A stretch of DNA of 60,809 bases from Candidatus Altarchaeales archaeon WOR_SM1_SCG (lineage in GTDB: Archaea > Altiarchaeota > Altiarchaeia > IMC4 > WOR-SM1-SCG), in the NCBI GenBank assembly GCA_001723845.1, contig MCBE01000217.1:1-60809 (forward strand), in the 5' to 3' direction. The position numbers and the translations under genes are program-made. The notes under the pieces are model-generated. The model ran no database searches and was not told the origin of the DNA. It saw only the letters and a program-made list of their open reading frames with translations. Positions within the stretch are counted from its first letter, which is position 1, and each line of letters opens with the position of its first letter. Positions 9,721-17,298 of the stretch are shown here, one piece after another.

Positions 9721-10038
9721 ATGATAACTCAAAAGCAGATAAATGAAGTGGTTGAGGTGATTGTAAGTAAATTTAAGCCCGAAAAGATAATTCTTTTTGG
9801 TTCCTATGCTTCCGGAACACCAACAGAAGAAAGCGACCTGGATTTACTGGTAATCAAAGACAGCGATGTTCCTTCGCGTTTACAGAACAGGGAGGTTCGG
9901 AAAGTAACATCCGGCTTAAAGATTCCAATAGATGTGATTGTAAAAACCAAAAATGACTTTGAGAAATATAAGGATATTGTCGGAACAATTATATATCCTG
10001 CAAATAAATTCGGGAGGGTTGTCTATGAATCAAGATAA
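9721..10038 (+). CDS. MNT-type minimal nucleotidyltransferase (antitoxin)
   Basis: 105 residues with the pol-beta nucleotidyltransferase core I-L-F-G-S-Y-A-S-G-T-P-x-E-x-S-D-L-D-L-L-V (about 25-45) and a third acid in I-D-V-I-V. In HEPN/MNT modules this protein neutralises the HEPN RNase, in characterised cases by AMPylating it. It overlaps the next gene by 14 bases. The pair sits between ribC and ribH and so interrupts the riboflavin cluster. Confidence 0.88.
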   Translation: MITQKQINEVVEVIVSKFKPEKIILFGSYASGTPTEESDLDLLVIKDSDVPSRLQNREVRKVTSGLKIPIDVIVKTKNDFEKYKDIVGTIIYPANKFGRVVYESR

Positions 10039-10459
10039 AATTATTAAAGATCTGGTTTGCAAATGGATCAAGAAGGCAAAAAACGATCTCTTGAGTGCGG
10101 AAAGGGAATTATCCTTTGAAGATCCAATTACAGATGTGGTGTGTTTTCACTGCCAGCAATCAGCAGAGAAGTACCTGAAAGCGTTTTTGGTGCATCACCA
10201 GGTTTATTTTCCTATGACACATAGGATACTGGAATTATTAGAACTATGCGCCACTATAGACCTTTCTTTCAGGGAAGAACTTGAGGACGCGGACATTCTC
10301 ACGGATTATGCTGTAGAACTTCGTTACCCTGACATCTGGCTTGAAACAGGCATAGAAGAGTCAAAAGAAGCCCTTGAAATAGCAAAGAAAGTGAAGGAGT
10401 TTGTGTTGAAAAAATTAGGGGTTGAAAGTGATAAAAATACTAAACAAAATCAAACATAA
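10025..10459 (+). CDS. HEPN-domain protein (toxin of HEPN/MNT pair)
   Basis: 144 residues from the ATG at 10025. This start is chosen because a GGGAGG sequence lies 7-12 bases upstream and it overlaps the MNT stop, a typical coupled arrangement; longer upstream starts would run deep into the MNT gene. C-F-H-C-Q-Q-S-A-E-K-Y-L-K-A-F is the family helix, followed by T-H-R-I-L-E-L-L and E-L-R-Y-P-D-I-W. HEPN proteins of this group are RNases or RNase-like toxins. Confidence 0.85.
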   Translation: MNQDKIIKDLVCKWIKKAKNDLLSAERELSFEDPITDVVCFHCQQSAEKYLKAFLVHHQVYFPMTHRILELLELCATIDLSFREELEDADILTDYAVELRYPDIWLETGIEESKEALEIAKKVKEFVLKKLGVESDKNTKQNQT

Positions 10460-10467
10460 ACAAGAAA

Positions 10468-10665
10468 GTGAACGAAAACGAATTTGTTCCGGAAGAGGTC
10501 TCAAAGGGATATATTTTGAGAGAATTGTATGGGAAAAAATCAGATTTAGATTTAGAATTGAAAACCACAACCGAAAAGAGAGAAATTGAAAAACGGATTG
10601 AAGAAATTGAAAAAGCAATAAAAGAAGTTGAAGGATATAAAGAGCCATCCGGTATAATACGATAA
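10468..10665 (+). CDS. Small coiled-coil hypothetical protein
   Basis: 65 residues, mostly one charged helix (E-K-R-E-I-E-K-R-I-E-E-I-E-K-A-I-K). It begins 8 bases after the HEPN stop and probably belongs to the same inserted module. No family recognised. The start codon could also be a GTG two codons earlier. Confidence 0.45.
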   Translation: MNENEFVPEEVSKGYILRELYGKKSDLDLELKTTTEKREIEKRIEEIEKAIKEVEGYKEPSGIIR

Positions 10666-10702
10666 AAAGGTTAAATTTAAAAAATAATCAAAAAAATAAA
10701 AA

Positions 10703-11125
10703 ATGAACCAGCAAAAAATAAACATAGGAATAGTTGCCGCGGAATTCAACTACGACATAACCTTTGCCATGGTTGAACTTGCAAAAGAGCATGCAAAGTT
10801 TCTTGACGTAAATATTTCAAAAATCGTTAAAGTTCCCGGCGTCTTTGACATGCCATTAGCGGTTAAAAAAATGATCTCCCGAGACGATGTTGACTGCATC
10901 GTAACCCTTGGAACAGTAATTGAAGGGCAAACCGGGCATGATGAAATTGTAATACAGCACGCATCAAGAAAAATCGCCGACCTCGGCGTGGAATATGAAA
11001 AGCCTGTTGCCCTTGGAATTGCAGGTCCCGGGATGAGCCGCCTTGAAGCACACAAAAGGGTTGAATACGCGAAGCGCGCGGTTGAAGCAGCCGTTAAGAT
11101 GGTGAAGGTTTTAAGGGAAGTTTAA
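10703..11125 (+). CDS. ribH: 6,7-dimethyl-8-ribityllumazine synthase
   Basis: 140 residues. I-G-I-V-A-A-E-F-N-Y-D-I-T (ribityl-binding Phe/Asn region), V-P-G-V-F-D-M-P-L-A, L-G-T-V-I-E-G-Q-T-G-H-D-E and G-P-G-M-S-R-L-E-A-H are all present; the His in G-H-D-E is the general acid/base. It condenses the ribB product with the pyrimidine intermediate to make lumazine, which ribC then uses. A second copy of its last 60 bases lies 105 bases downstream. Confidence 0.95.
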   Translation: MNQQKINIGIVAAEFNYDITFAMVELAKEHAKFLDVNISKIVKVPGVFDMPLAVKKMISRDDVDCIVTLGTVIEGQTGHDEIVIQHASRKIADLGVEYEKPVALGIAGPGMSRLEAHKRVEYAKRAVEAAVKMVKVLREV

Positions 11126-11175
11126 CCTTAAAAAACCATTGCAGAACAGGGCTACAAAATTTAATTAAAATTCAA

Positions 11176-11229
11176 AGTGTATTCCTGTAAAGGAATACGC
11201 TCCGCAATCGTCGGGGGGTGTTGCCCGAC
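11176..11229. repeat. Double hairpin directly before the second ribH tail
   Basis: GTATTCC at about 11179-11185 pairs with GGAATAC at 11192-11198; after a short spacer, GTCGGG at 11210-11215 pairs with CCCGAC at 11224-11229. The last base abuts the duplicated ribH 3' end at 11230. The loop sequence of the second hairpin (GGGTGTTG) is nearly the same as at 26077-26095. Confidence 0.65.
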
Positions 11230-11294
11230 TTGAGTATGCGAAGCGCGCGGTTGAAGCAGCCGTTAAGATGGTGAAGGTCATGCGGGAAGTTTAA
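11230..11294 (+). pseudogene. Second copy of the ribH 3' end
   Basis: Encodes E-Y-A-K-R-A-V-E-A-A-V-K-M-V-K-V-M-R-E-V and a TAA stop, the same as the ribH C-terminus except Leu to Met. DNA differences to 11064-11127 are few and mostly silent. It has no start of its own. It looks like a leftover terminus from a related ribH rather than a decayed duplicate. Confidence 0.85.
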
Positions 11295-11802
11295 TAAAAG
11301 TTTAATAAACTTTAAACGTGAATTAAAATGAACTACATTGGGGCAAGTTCCAATGTATCAAATAAATTTTATTTTTATTTTTTAATCTGGTTTTGGTGTC
11401 GTCCCGGTTGCCATGCCCCTTAATATTTATTTTTATTTTTTAATCTGGTTTTGGTGCCGTTCCTGTTTGACCCCGATGCTCTGCATCGGGGAATACTTGA
11501 TTTAACTGTCGTTTAAGTTCTTCATGAATTGTATCTATATTGTTCTCAATACTCTTTAATACTCTTTAATTCTTCATTTACCCCATTAGATGTCACTATT
11601 ACTTATTTTTAAGTTATTAACATTCAGAGATAAAAAAGGTTATTTTAACTTGTTTCACAATTTCATATAATGACCATTAACCAAACTTTTTACTCGTTCA
11701 ACCCATTATTCCAGAGTTAAATCAAACTTTCTGTAAATTAAATATATACATTATTTAAATATTAATACGAGATTTAAAAATAAAAATCTTTCACCTTAAA
11801 AA
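11295..11802. other. 508-base intergenic region with direct repeat and hairpin
   Basis: No coding ORF. A 39-base direct repeat occurs at 11366-11404 and 11425-11463 (T-rich block, AATCTGGTTTTGGTG, then CGTCC or CGTTCC). A perfect 9-bp hairpin CCCCGATGC-TCT-GCATCGGGG lies at 11471-11491. The repeat plus the ribH tail suggest recombination scars. AT-rich sequence at 11735-11800 may act as a promoter for the RuBisCO-head fragment. Confidence 0.6.
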
Positions 11803-11991
11803 ATGTACGACACCTACGCGAGACCAGAGGAACACATAATTGCCGATTATTATGTTGAAAGCACCTACCCGTTAATGAAAATCGGCAGGATGATTGCAGC
11901 AGAGGAATCAACCGGCTCATGGGTAATTTCAGAGCGCGAGACAAAGGAATTGATAGAAGAATTAAAAATCAATTTATTTTCTCAAAATTAA
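11803..11991 (+). pseudogene. Second copy of the 5' end of the RuBisCO-family gene
   Basis: The first 156 bases (11803-11958) match the start of the gene at 14025-14180 with only a handful of differences and no indels. After E-L-I-E the frame runs into unrelated sequence and stops at 11991. It could be translated to 62 residues but lacks the catalytic barrel. With the real gene it brackets a HEPN/MNT pair and a membrane protein, as expected if this 2.1-kb cargo entered at the gene's 5' end. Confidence 0.9.
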
Positions 11992-12012
11992 TAATAATTA
12001 TAATTTGAAATA

Positions 12013-12372
12013 ATGAAACAAGAGATTAAAAATTGGCTAAAAAAAGCAGAGCATGATTTTGTTACATCCAAGGTGAATTTTCAACAGGAAATTTACGACG
12101 CATCTGCCTTTTTCTGCCAGCAGGCAGTGGAGAAGGCACTAAAAGCGTTATACATCCGGAAATTTGAGAAACTCATCAGAACTCATGATCTGGTCTATCT
12201 CGGAAAGAAGGTTAACCTACCTGATGAATTATTGGAATTTTGCGATGAAATATCATCATTTTATATTGAAACAAGGTATCCCGACAGCTACGCTGAGTTT
12301 GAAAAGGACTATGTGGAGGATGCCATAAATAAAGCTGAGGAGGTGATAAAATGGGTGAAAGAAAACATTTAA
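12013..12372 (+). CDS. HEPN-domain toxin
   Basis: 119 residues: W-L-K-K-A-E-H-D-F near the start, A-F-F-C-Q-Q-A-V-E-K-A-L-K-A-L, R-T-H-D-L-V-Y-L and T-R-Y-P-D-S-Y, the standard PF05168-type HEPN signature. It is the putative ribonuclease partner of the nucleotidyltransferase whose start overlaps its 3' end by 22 bases. Gene order (HEPN first) is opposite to the 10-kb pair, so the two modules were acquired separately. Confidence 0.87.
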   Translation: MKQEIKNWLKKAEHDFVTSKVNFQQEIYDASAFFCQQAVEKALKALYIRKFEKLIRTHDLVYLGKKVNLPDELLEFCDEISSFYIETRYPDSYAEFEKDYVEDAINKAEEVIKWVKENI

Positions 12373-12665
12373 TAGAAAACATAAGAAAATTTAAAAACAA
12401 TTTAAACAGGGAAAAAAGAATTGATAAAATCATATTATTCGGTTCAAGAGCCACCGGCAGGTCCCAAAAAGACAGCGATGCGGACTTGATAATCGTTTCC
12501 CCGTTTTTCAGGGAAATGAAATCCGGGAGAGCAAGAGGACTCCACAAATACTGGAACCTTGACATGCCGGTGGATTTTATCTGCTACACGCCGGAGGAGT
12601 TTGAAGAGAAGAGAAAACAGGTGTCGCTTGTTAGATTAGCTGTTGAGGAGGGGATTGAGATATGA
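12351..12665 (+). CDS. MNT-type nucleotidyltransferase (antitoxin)
   Basis: 104 residues with I-L-F-G-S-R-A-T-G-R-S-x-K-D-S-D-A-D-L-I-I-V, the pol-beta core with both metal-binding Asp residues, and V-D-F-I-C for the third. A strong GAGGAGGTG lies 7 bases upstream of the ATG, inside the HEPN gene, so translation is SD-dependent and coupled. The pair lies between the two RuBisCO 5' ends. Confidence 0.88.
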   Translation: MGERKHLIENIRKFKNNLNREKRIDKIILFGSRATGRSQKDSDADLIIVSPFFREMKSGRARGLHKYWNLDMPVDFICYTPEEFEEKRKQVSLVRLAVEEGIEI

Positions 12666-12690
12666 GAAAAGTTTTGATAATAATATAACT

Positions 12691-12710
12691 CAATATATAT
12701 ATTTATAATT
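12691..12710 (+). promoter_or_regulatory. Putative TATA-box promoter for the membrane-protein gene
   Basis: An alternating AT run (AATATATATATTTATAATTA) centred about 35 bases before the ATG at 12736. With usual archaeal TATA spacing this would put the transcript start within about 10 bases of the start codon. There is no ribosome-binding site in between. Confidence 0.45.
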
Positions 12711-12735
12711 ACTAAGATAGTTATTTTGATAGAAT

Positions 12736-13866
12736 ATGGCACTAATTGATATATTAAAGGAACCTTGGAATCTACTTAATAAACATTCGGCGGTAGGTGT
12801 TTTGATTGGGATAGTGGGTGTTTTGGTAGCGATTATCTCGCTTGTCCTATACATATTGAATAGTACACCAATAGATCCAATTTATGCTACAAGCCCATCG
12901 GAACTAATAGCAAAGACAGGTGAGAATGCTCCTCGCATGACTATCCTATGGGATGGTTCAGAAGTTTCAGATGTTAGGTCTGTAAAAGTTGCCTTTTGGA
13001 ATTCGGGGTCTGAATATATAGATGTCAAGAATATTCCAAAAGATAATCCAATTCAATTTGTACCTTCAGAAAAAGTTGAAATACTATCTGTAGAGTTATT
13101 AAAGTCAAGTAGGGAAAATTTGAAATTTAACACTTCAATCAAAGATGACTCAACATTGGGGCGACAAGTAGTTCAAGTTGACATTGTGGGTGATGAGGCG
13201 ATTGAACGACTGGATGGTGGGCTTTTTAAAGTCTTGTATACTGGAAAAGAAGAAAATGTTGAGTTTTCTGTAAATGGACGCATAAAAGGCGCACCTGAGG
13301 GGTTTAAGAAAAAGGATTGGAACGAAATTCAAAGATCTAAATTTATTAATTTTGGCTTTAGTTTTGTTGCGGGTATTTTTGCTATAATTGGTATCTCTTG
13401 GTACATTATTAGCCCACTTAAAAACGAAATAGAAAAGGGGTTGGATTTGTTTAGCTGGGATGATGTCCCTGGAAACGATAGTGAACACATGATAGAATTT
13501 TTAAAATATGATATGAAAATAGAATGGGTGGAAAATGCAGAAATCAAAAAAAGCGATGATGACAAAGTCATAACTGTTACAAATAGAGAGAACTCCATCG
13601 CATTCAACCTTAAAAAAGAAGAAAACAAAGTAACTCTGAAAATCAATGGTGTGAAGAGTCATGAATACATTTTGAAAGAAGATAAAGGTAATCTAAATAT
13701 ATACAATGATTTCTCTCTTAAAAACATTAGAGATGATCAGGACACATTCGGAAGATTATTGATATCTGCCCTAATATTATTATTTTTCATATATTTATCT
13801 GGCTCAAATATTATTGAATACTTTCATTATTTGGACATTCCCACTTGGCTTATTCACTTGGTATAG
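12736..13866 (+). CDS. Membrane protein carrying the mobile 86-residue domain
   Basis: 376 residues, no known family. A membrane segment at about 20-40 is followed by a probably extracytoplasmic beta-rich part (about 45-200), a second membrane segment (about 205-227), then the 86-residue L-F-S-W...L-N-I-Y module at 238-323 on the other side, and a final membrane segment (about 339-356). The module also occurs in the gene at 41106 and inside the transposase at 59790. The gene is the last cargo item between the two RuBisCO 5' ends. Function unknown. Confidence 0.7.
   Translation: MALIDILKEPWNLLNKHSAVGVLIGIVGVLVAIISLVLYILNSTPIDPIYATSPSELIAKTGENAPRMTILWDGSEVSDVRSVKVAFWNSGSEYIDVKNIPKDNPIQFVPSEKVEILSVELLKSSRENLKFNTSIKDDSTLGRQVVQVDIVGDEAIERLDGGLFKVLYTGKEENVEFSVNGRIKGAPEGFKKKDWNEIQRSKFINFGFSFVAGIFAIIGISWYIISPLKNEIEKGLDLFSWDDVPGNDSEHMIEFLKYDMKIEWVENAEIKKSDDDKVITVTNRENSIAFNLKKEENKVTLKINGVKSHEYILKEDKGNLNIYNDFSLKNIRDDQDTFGRLLISALILLFFIYLSGSNIIEYFHYLDIPTWLIHLV
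13447..13704 (+). repeat. Mobile domain, copy A (86 codons)
   Basis: Codes for L-F-S-W-D-D-V-P-G-N-D at its start and G-N-L-N-I-Y at its end, with E-N-S-I-A and Y-I-L-K-E-D-K-G in between. One predicted helix is followed by about six short beta strands in hairpins. It has the same length as copy C (60393-60650) and is one residue shorter than copy B (41562-41822). Confidence 0.85.
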
Positions 13867-14024
13867 AGGTTCATACAAATTTATTAACTCATAAGATGGT
13901 GATTTATTCCAGCGACTTCTCAACATCTGGAAACTGATTAGTACTAATTCTGATGAGAAATAAACTTGTAATTTCAATTAAATTCAGATTCTTTATTTTT
14001 GTTTAAAATTAAATATATTAAAAA

Positions 14025-15239
14025 ATGTACGACACATACGCAGACCCCGAGGAACACATAATTGCCGATTATTATGTTGAAAGCACATACCCGTTAATGA
14101 AAATCGGCAGGATGATTGCAGCAGAGGAATCAACCGGCTCATGGGTAATTTCAGAGCGCGAGACAAAGGAATTGATAGAAAAATACGGTGCTAAAGTTGT
14201 GGAAACAAATGAAGAGAAAAGCACTGTAAAAATTGCATACCCGATTATAAATTTAAATCCCGATGACGGTGTTGCACTGCTTCTGTCAACTGCTGCCGGG
14301 AACATTTTCGGGATGTCGGCGATAAAAAATATAAAACTGCTCGATCTAAAATTTCCAGAAAATTATGTAAAGGAATTTAAAGGTCCGAATTTTGGAATTG
14401 ATGGAATAAGAAAACTCGTTGGAACGGAAAAGTCAGGGCGTCCGCATGTCGGGACAATCATAAAGCCGGATGTCGGTCTTGAACCAGAAGAATTTGCAGA
14501 GACCTGCTATGAAGCGGCAACCGGCGGGTGTGATTTCATAAAGGATGATGAACTGCTTGGAAGCCCGGTTTACTGCACGAGAGAGGAAAGGGTCGCAGCA
14601 GTTATGGAAAAACTTGACATTGTAAAAGAGGAAACAGGAAGGAATGTTCTTTACGCCTGCAACATCACGACACGGGTTGATAAAATTCTTGATGCAGCAG
14701 ATATTGTCATGGACAACGGCGGGAACTGCGTGATGCTTAATTTCGTGACAACCGGGTTTTCCGCTCTGCGAGTCCTTTCCGAAAATACAAAACTCCCTGT
14801 ACACTGCCACAGGGACATGCACGCTGCGTTCACAAGAAACCCCAGGCACGGGATTGAGATGATGGTTGTTTCAGAACTTGTGCGTCTGTGCGGCGGCGAC
14901 CAATTACATACGGGAACCGCAGCAGGTAAGATGAGTGCTTCCGAGTACGGCGTCTTGAATTATAATAAATTCCTAACACAGGAATGGTTTCACTTCAAAA
15001 CGGTTTTTCCTGTCGCATCAGGCGGCGTTCACCCGGGAGTTGTTGAAAATAATATTAAAATTCTTGGTAATGATATTGTGCTTCAGGCAGGCGGAGGAAT
15101 CCACGGGCATCCGAGAGGAACAAGAGCAGGAGCTGTTGCGATGAAGCAAGCGGTTGATGCGGCAATGAAAGGGATTAAAATTGAAGAATATGCGAAAAGT
15201 CATGAGGAGTTGAGGTTGTGGGTTGAGAAAATGAAATAA
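14025..15239 (+). CDS. RuBisCO large-subunit family protein (form III-like), K177D-type
   Basis: 404 residues. Most RuBisCO active-site blocks are present: A-A-E-E-S-T-G-S-W, A-A-G-N-I-F-G, G-G-C-D-F-I-K-D-D-E with the carbamylated Lys and metal Asp/Glu, H-C-H-R-D-M-H, H-T-G-T-A-A-G-K-M (loop 6), P-V-A-S-G-G-V-H-P-G and A-G-G-G-I-H-G-H-P. However, the K-P-K motif reads K-P-D-V-G-L, so the lysine that normally polarises the intermediate is Asp, and Ala of H-R-A-M-H is also Asp. It may be a form III RuBisCO of the AMP/nucleoside pathway or a RuBisCO-like enolase/isomerase. Its first 156 bases are duplicated 2.2 kb upstream. Confidence 0.85.
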   Translation: MYDTYADPEEHIIADYYVESTYPLMKIGRMIAAEESTGSWVISERETKELIEKYGAKVVETNEEKSTVKIAYPIINLNPDDGVALLLSTAAGNIFGMSAIKNIKLLDLKFPENYVKEFKGPNFGIDGIRKLVGTEKSGRPHVGTIIKPDVGLEPEEFAETCYEAATGGCDFIKDDELLGSPVYCTREERVAAVMEKLDIVKEETGRNVLYACNITTRVDKILDAADIVMDNGGNCVMLNFVTTGFSALRVLSENTKLPVHCHRDMHAAFTRNPRHGIEMMVVSELVRLCGGDQLHTGTAAGKMSASEYGVLNYNKFLTQEWFHFKTVFPVASGGVHPGVVENNIKILGNDIVLQAGGGIHGHPRGTRAGAVAMKQAVDAAMKGIKIEEYAKSHEELRLWVEKMK

Positions 15240-15284
15240 AATTTATAATTTAATTCTTAATCATAATTCTTAATATATACTAAA

Positions 15285-16259
15285 ATGGCAATGAACGAAC
15301 AGGAGGTCTATTCAAACGCGGGAAAAATTTATAAAATATTGCGAAATGAAATAGGAAAGGTTATTGTCGGGCAGGATGATGTCATGGAGCAGTTGATGAT
15401 TTCAATTATAACGGGAAGTCACGCGCTTGTTGAGGGTTTCCCCGGGCTTGGTAAGACAATGATTATAAGCACTATTTCAAAGGTAATGGATTTAAAATTT
15501 AAAAGAATTCAATGCACGCCGGACATCATGCCATCTGACATTACAGGGACATATATCGTTGAAGAAAGTGCGGACGGCAAAAAAAATTTCAGGTTTGAAA
15601 AGGGACCGATTTTTGCAAACATTATTCTTGCAGATGAAATAAATCGTGCGACTCCAAAAGCACAGTCCGCGCTTCTTGAGGCAATGCAGGAAAAGCAGGT
15701 TACGGTCGGGAACACAACCTATAAACTTGATATGCCCTTTTTTGTGCTTGCAACCCAGAACCCGATAGAAATGGAAGGTACATACCCGCTGCCTGAGGCG
15801 CAGGTTGACAGGTTCCTCCTTAAAATTTTAATTGATTACCCGACCCCGGCAGAAGAGGAAAAAATTGTTGATTTATACACGGGTGAGGAGAAACATGAGG
15901 TTAAAAAAATCCTTGACCGTGAGCGTCTTCTGGTTTTGCAGGGGCTTACAAGAAAAATGCCTATCGCAAATGATGTTAAAAATTATGCCTTAAAAATTAT
16001 CACCGCAACAAGACCTGCAAACAGCAGCACTGCAAAAAAGTACCTTGAATACGGCGCATCCCCGAGAGCGTCAATAGGAATAATTCTTGCTGCAAAAGCA
16101 AGTGCATTGGTTAACGGCAGGAATTATGTCGGCAAAGAAGACATCAAAAAAATGGCGTATCCTGTCCTGAGGCACAGGATTATATTGAATTTTGAGTCCG
16201 AGAGAAAGGGGGTTTCTGCTGATAAAATAATAAGGGAAATTATTGAAGGGGTGAAGTAA
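15285..16259 (+). CDS. MoxR-family AAA+ ATPase
   Basis: 324 residues. Walker A G-F-P-G-L-G-K-T, Walker B I-L-A-D-E-I-N-R-A, sensor A-T-Q-N-P-I-E-M-E-G-T-Y-P-L-P-E-A-Q-x-D-R-F, and a C-terminal lid ending near 324. MoxR ATPases act as chaperones for metal or cofactor loading and usually sit with DUF58 and VWA genes, which are absent here: downstream are 700 non-coding bases and a broken transporter. It starts 45 bases after the RuBisCO-family gene, so co-transcription is possible; it could serve as an activase, but only position suggests this. Confidence 0.9.
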   Translation: MAMNEQEVYSNAGKIYKILRNEIGKVIVGQDDVMEQLMISIITGSHALVEGFPGLGKTMIISTISKVMDLKFKRIQCTPDIMPSDITGTYIVEESADGKKNFRFEKGPIFANIILADEINRATPKAQSALLEAMQEKQVTVGNTTYKLDMPFFVLATQNPIEMEGTYPLPEAQVDRFLLKILIDYPTPAEEEKIVDLYTGEEKHEVKKILDRERLLVLQGLTRKMPIANDVKNYALKIITATRPANSSTAKKYLEYGASPRASIGIILAAKASALVNGRNYVGKEDIKKMAYPVLRHRIILNFESERKGVSADKIIREIIEGVK

Positions 16260-16973
16260 TTTTAATGAAATTCTTTTAATTGTTCGTGTATTAAATTTTG
16301 AAATTAAATTTTAATTGAATCAAAATTTAGTGAGTGGTATTAGTTAAAAAGTCCTGTTGCAATCCTGATTATGATGTTTCGGTTGTTTGGCGTTATTTGA
16401 ATTGAATGAAATTAAATGTTCCGTATGTTCCATAAAAAACATAAAAATTTCAAATAACTTTTAAAGATGTAATTTATTTATAATCTGTAACTAAAAAATT
16501 AAAAATTTTAATATCTGCTCGTATATGCTTCACTATCGTTCGCTATATCTCATCGTGTGACTCTGAGATGGCTCGCAGATGAGCAACTCATTAAGGAACG
16601 AAAAGGTCCGTAAAATTTTCCATTAAATTTTGATAAAATTTAAGGATCCTAAAAGGATAGTAAAATTTTGGGCTCCCGGAGGATGTAAGGATATGTTTGA
16701 CAACCACTTAGATGTGTATGCTACAATAATCTGATACGGATTAATTCAGGATTGACTATAAAAACAAAGAAAGGCGAGAGGAATATTAAAAGGACACCAT
16801 GTATGGCGGAGGGAATCACGAAACATGTATGGTCCTGGAGAGAATTACTAATGTTTAAGATTTTACCAACTATGGATTAGGACACTACCTAATTGCGGGA
16901 CTGAACAATAATCTTAAAAATCAAAATTTTAATTTTAATTCTAAAGTTATTTCCTTCAAATCTAAATTTTAAC
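16260..16973. other. 714-base region without a convincing gene
   Basis: AT-rich flanks enclose about 400 bases of higher GC (16505-16905). Complementary pieces such as TGCTC...GAGCA (about 16517 and 16578) and CTCATCGTG...GATGAGC occur, and the word ATGTATGG appears twice (about 16799 and 16825). I compared it mentally with tRNA, 7S and RNase P RNA landmarks and saw none. Both-strand reading gave only short broken frames. It may be a structured RNA or a decayed mobile element. Confidence 0.4.
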
Positions 16974-17246
16974 ATGAATTGGGAACTTCCCGGATTACTC
17001 ACAGGAGCAATAACCGCGTCCGGTTTTTTACCTCAAATATGCATGGGTTACAAAACAAAACATCTAAATGACCTGTCGTAATTCATGTTAATCCTAATTT
17101 CTGTCGGAATGTCGCTCTGGTTTTTATATGGAATCCACCCGAACTCACTCCCGATTATTCTTGCAAATATTGCAGGAATCACATTTACAACAACCCTGAT
17201 TTTAATGAAATTTAAGTATGGTAATTCCAAAAATAAAAAGGCATAA
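16974..17246 (+). pseudogene. SemiSWEET-like sugar transporter with one in-frame TAA
   Basis: The 91-codon frame from ATG 16974 to TAA 17244 reads as a complete three-helix SemiSWEET/PQ-loop protein: A-S-G-F-L-P-Q-I at the first helix, K-T-K-H-L-N-D-L-S, then G-M-S-L-W-F-L-Y-G-I and a third helix. One codon after D-L-S is TAA, where relatives have an aromatic or aliphatic residue. Everything else is in frame. Either a recent nonsense mutation or a sequencing error; an ATG three codons later could only give two helices. Confidence 0.8.
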
Positions 17247-17298
17247 TTTAATTTCTAATTAATTGTATTGAAATCTAATTTTTAAAAATTAATGCACG

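Noticed and set aside
16505-16905. Group II intron, 7S RNA or RNase P RNA
   Set aside because: I looked for domain V, the SRP S-domain loops and RNase P conserved blocks and found none; left as an unassigned region.
16974-17246. TAA recoding as a general genetic-code change
   Set aside because: Most genes, including tuf, ribB and leuC neighbours, use TAA or TGA as normal stops, so isolated internal TAA codons are better seen as mutations.
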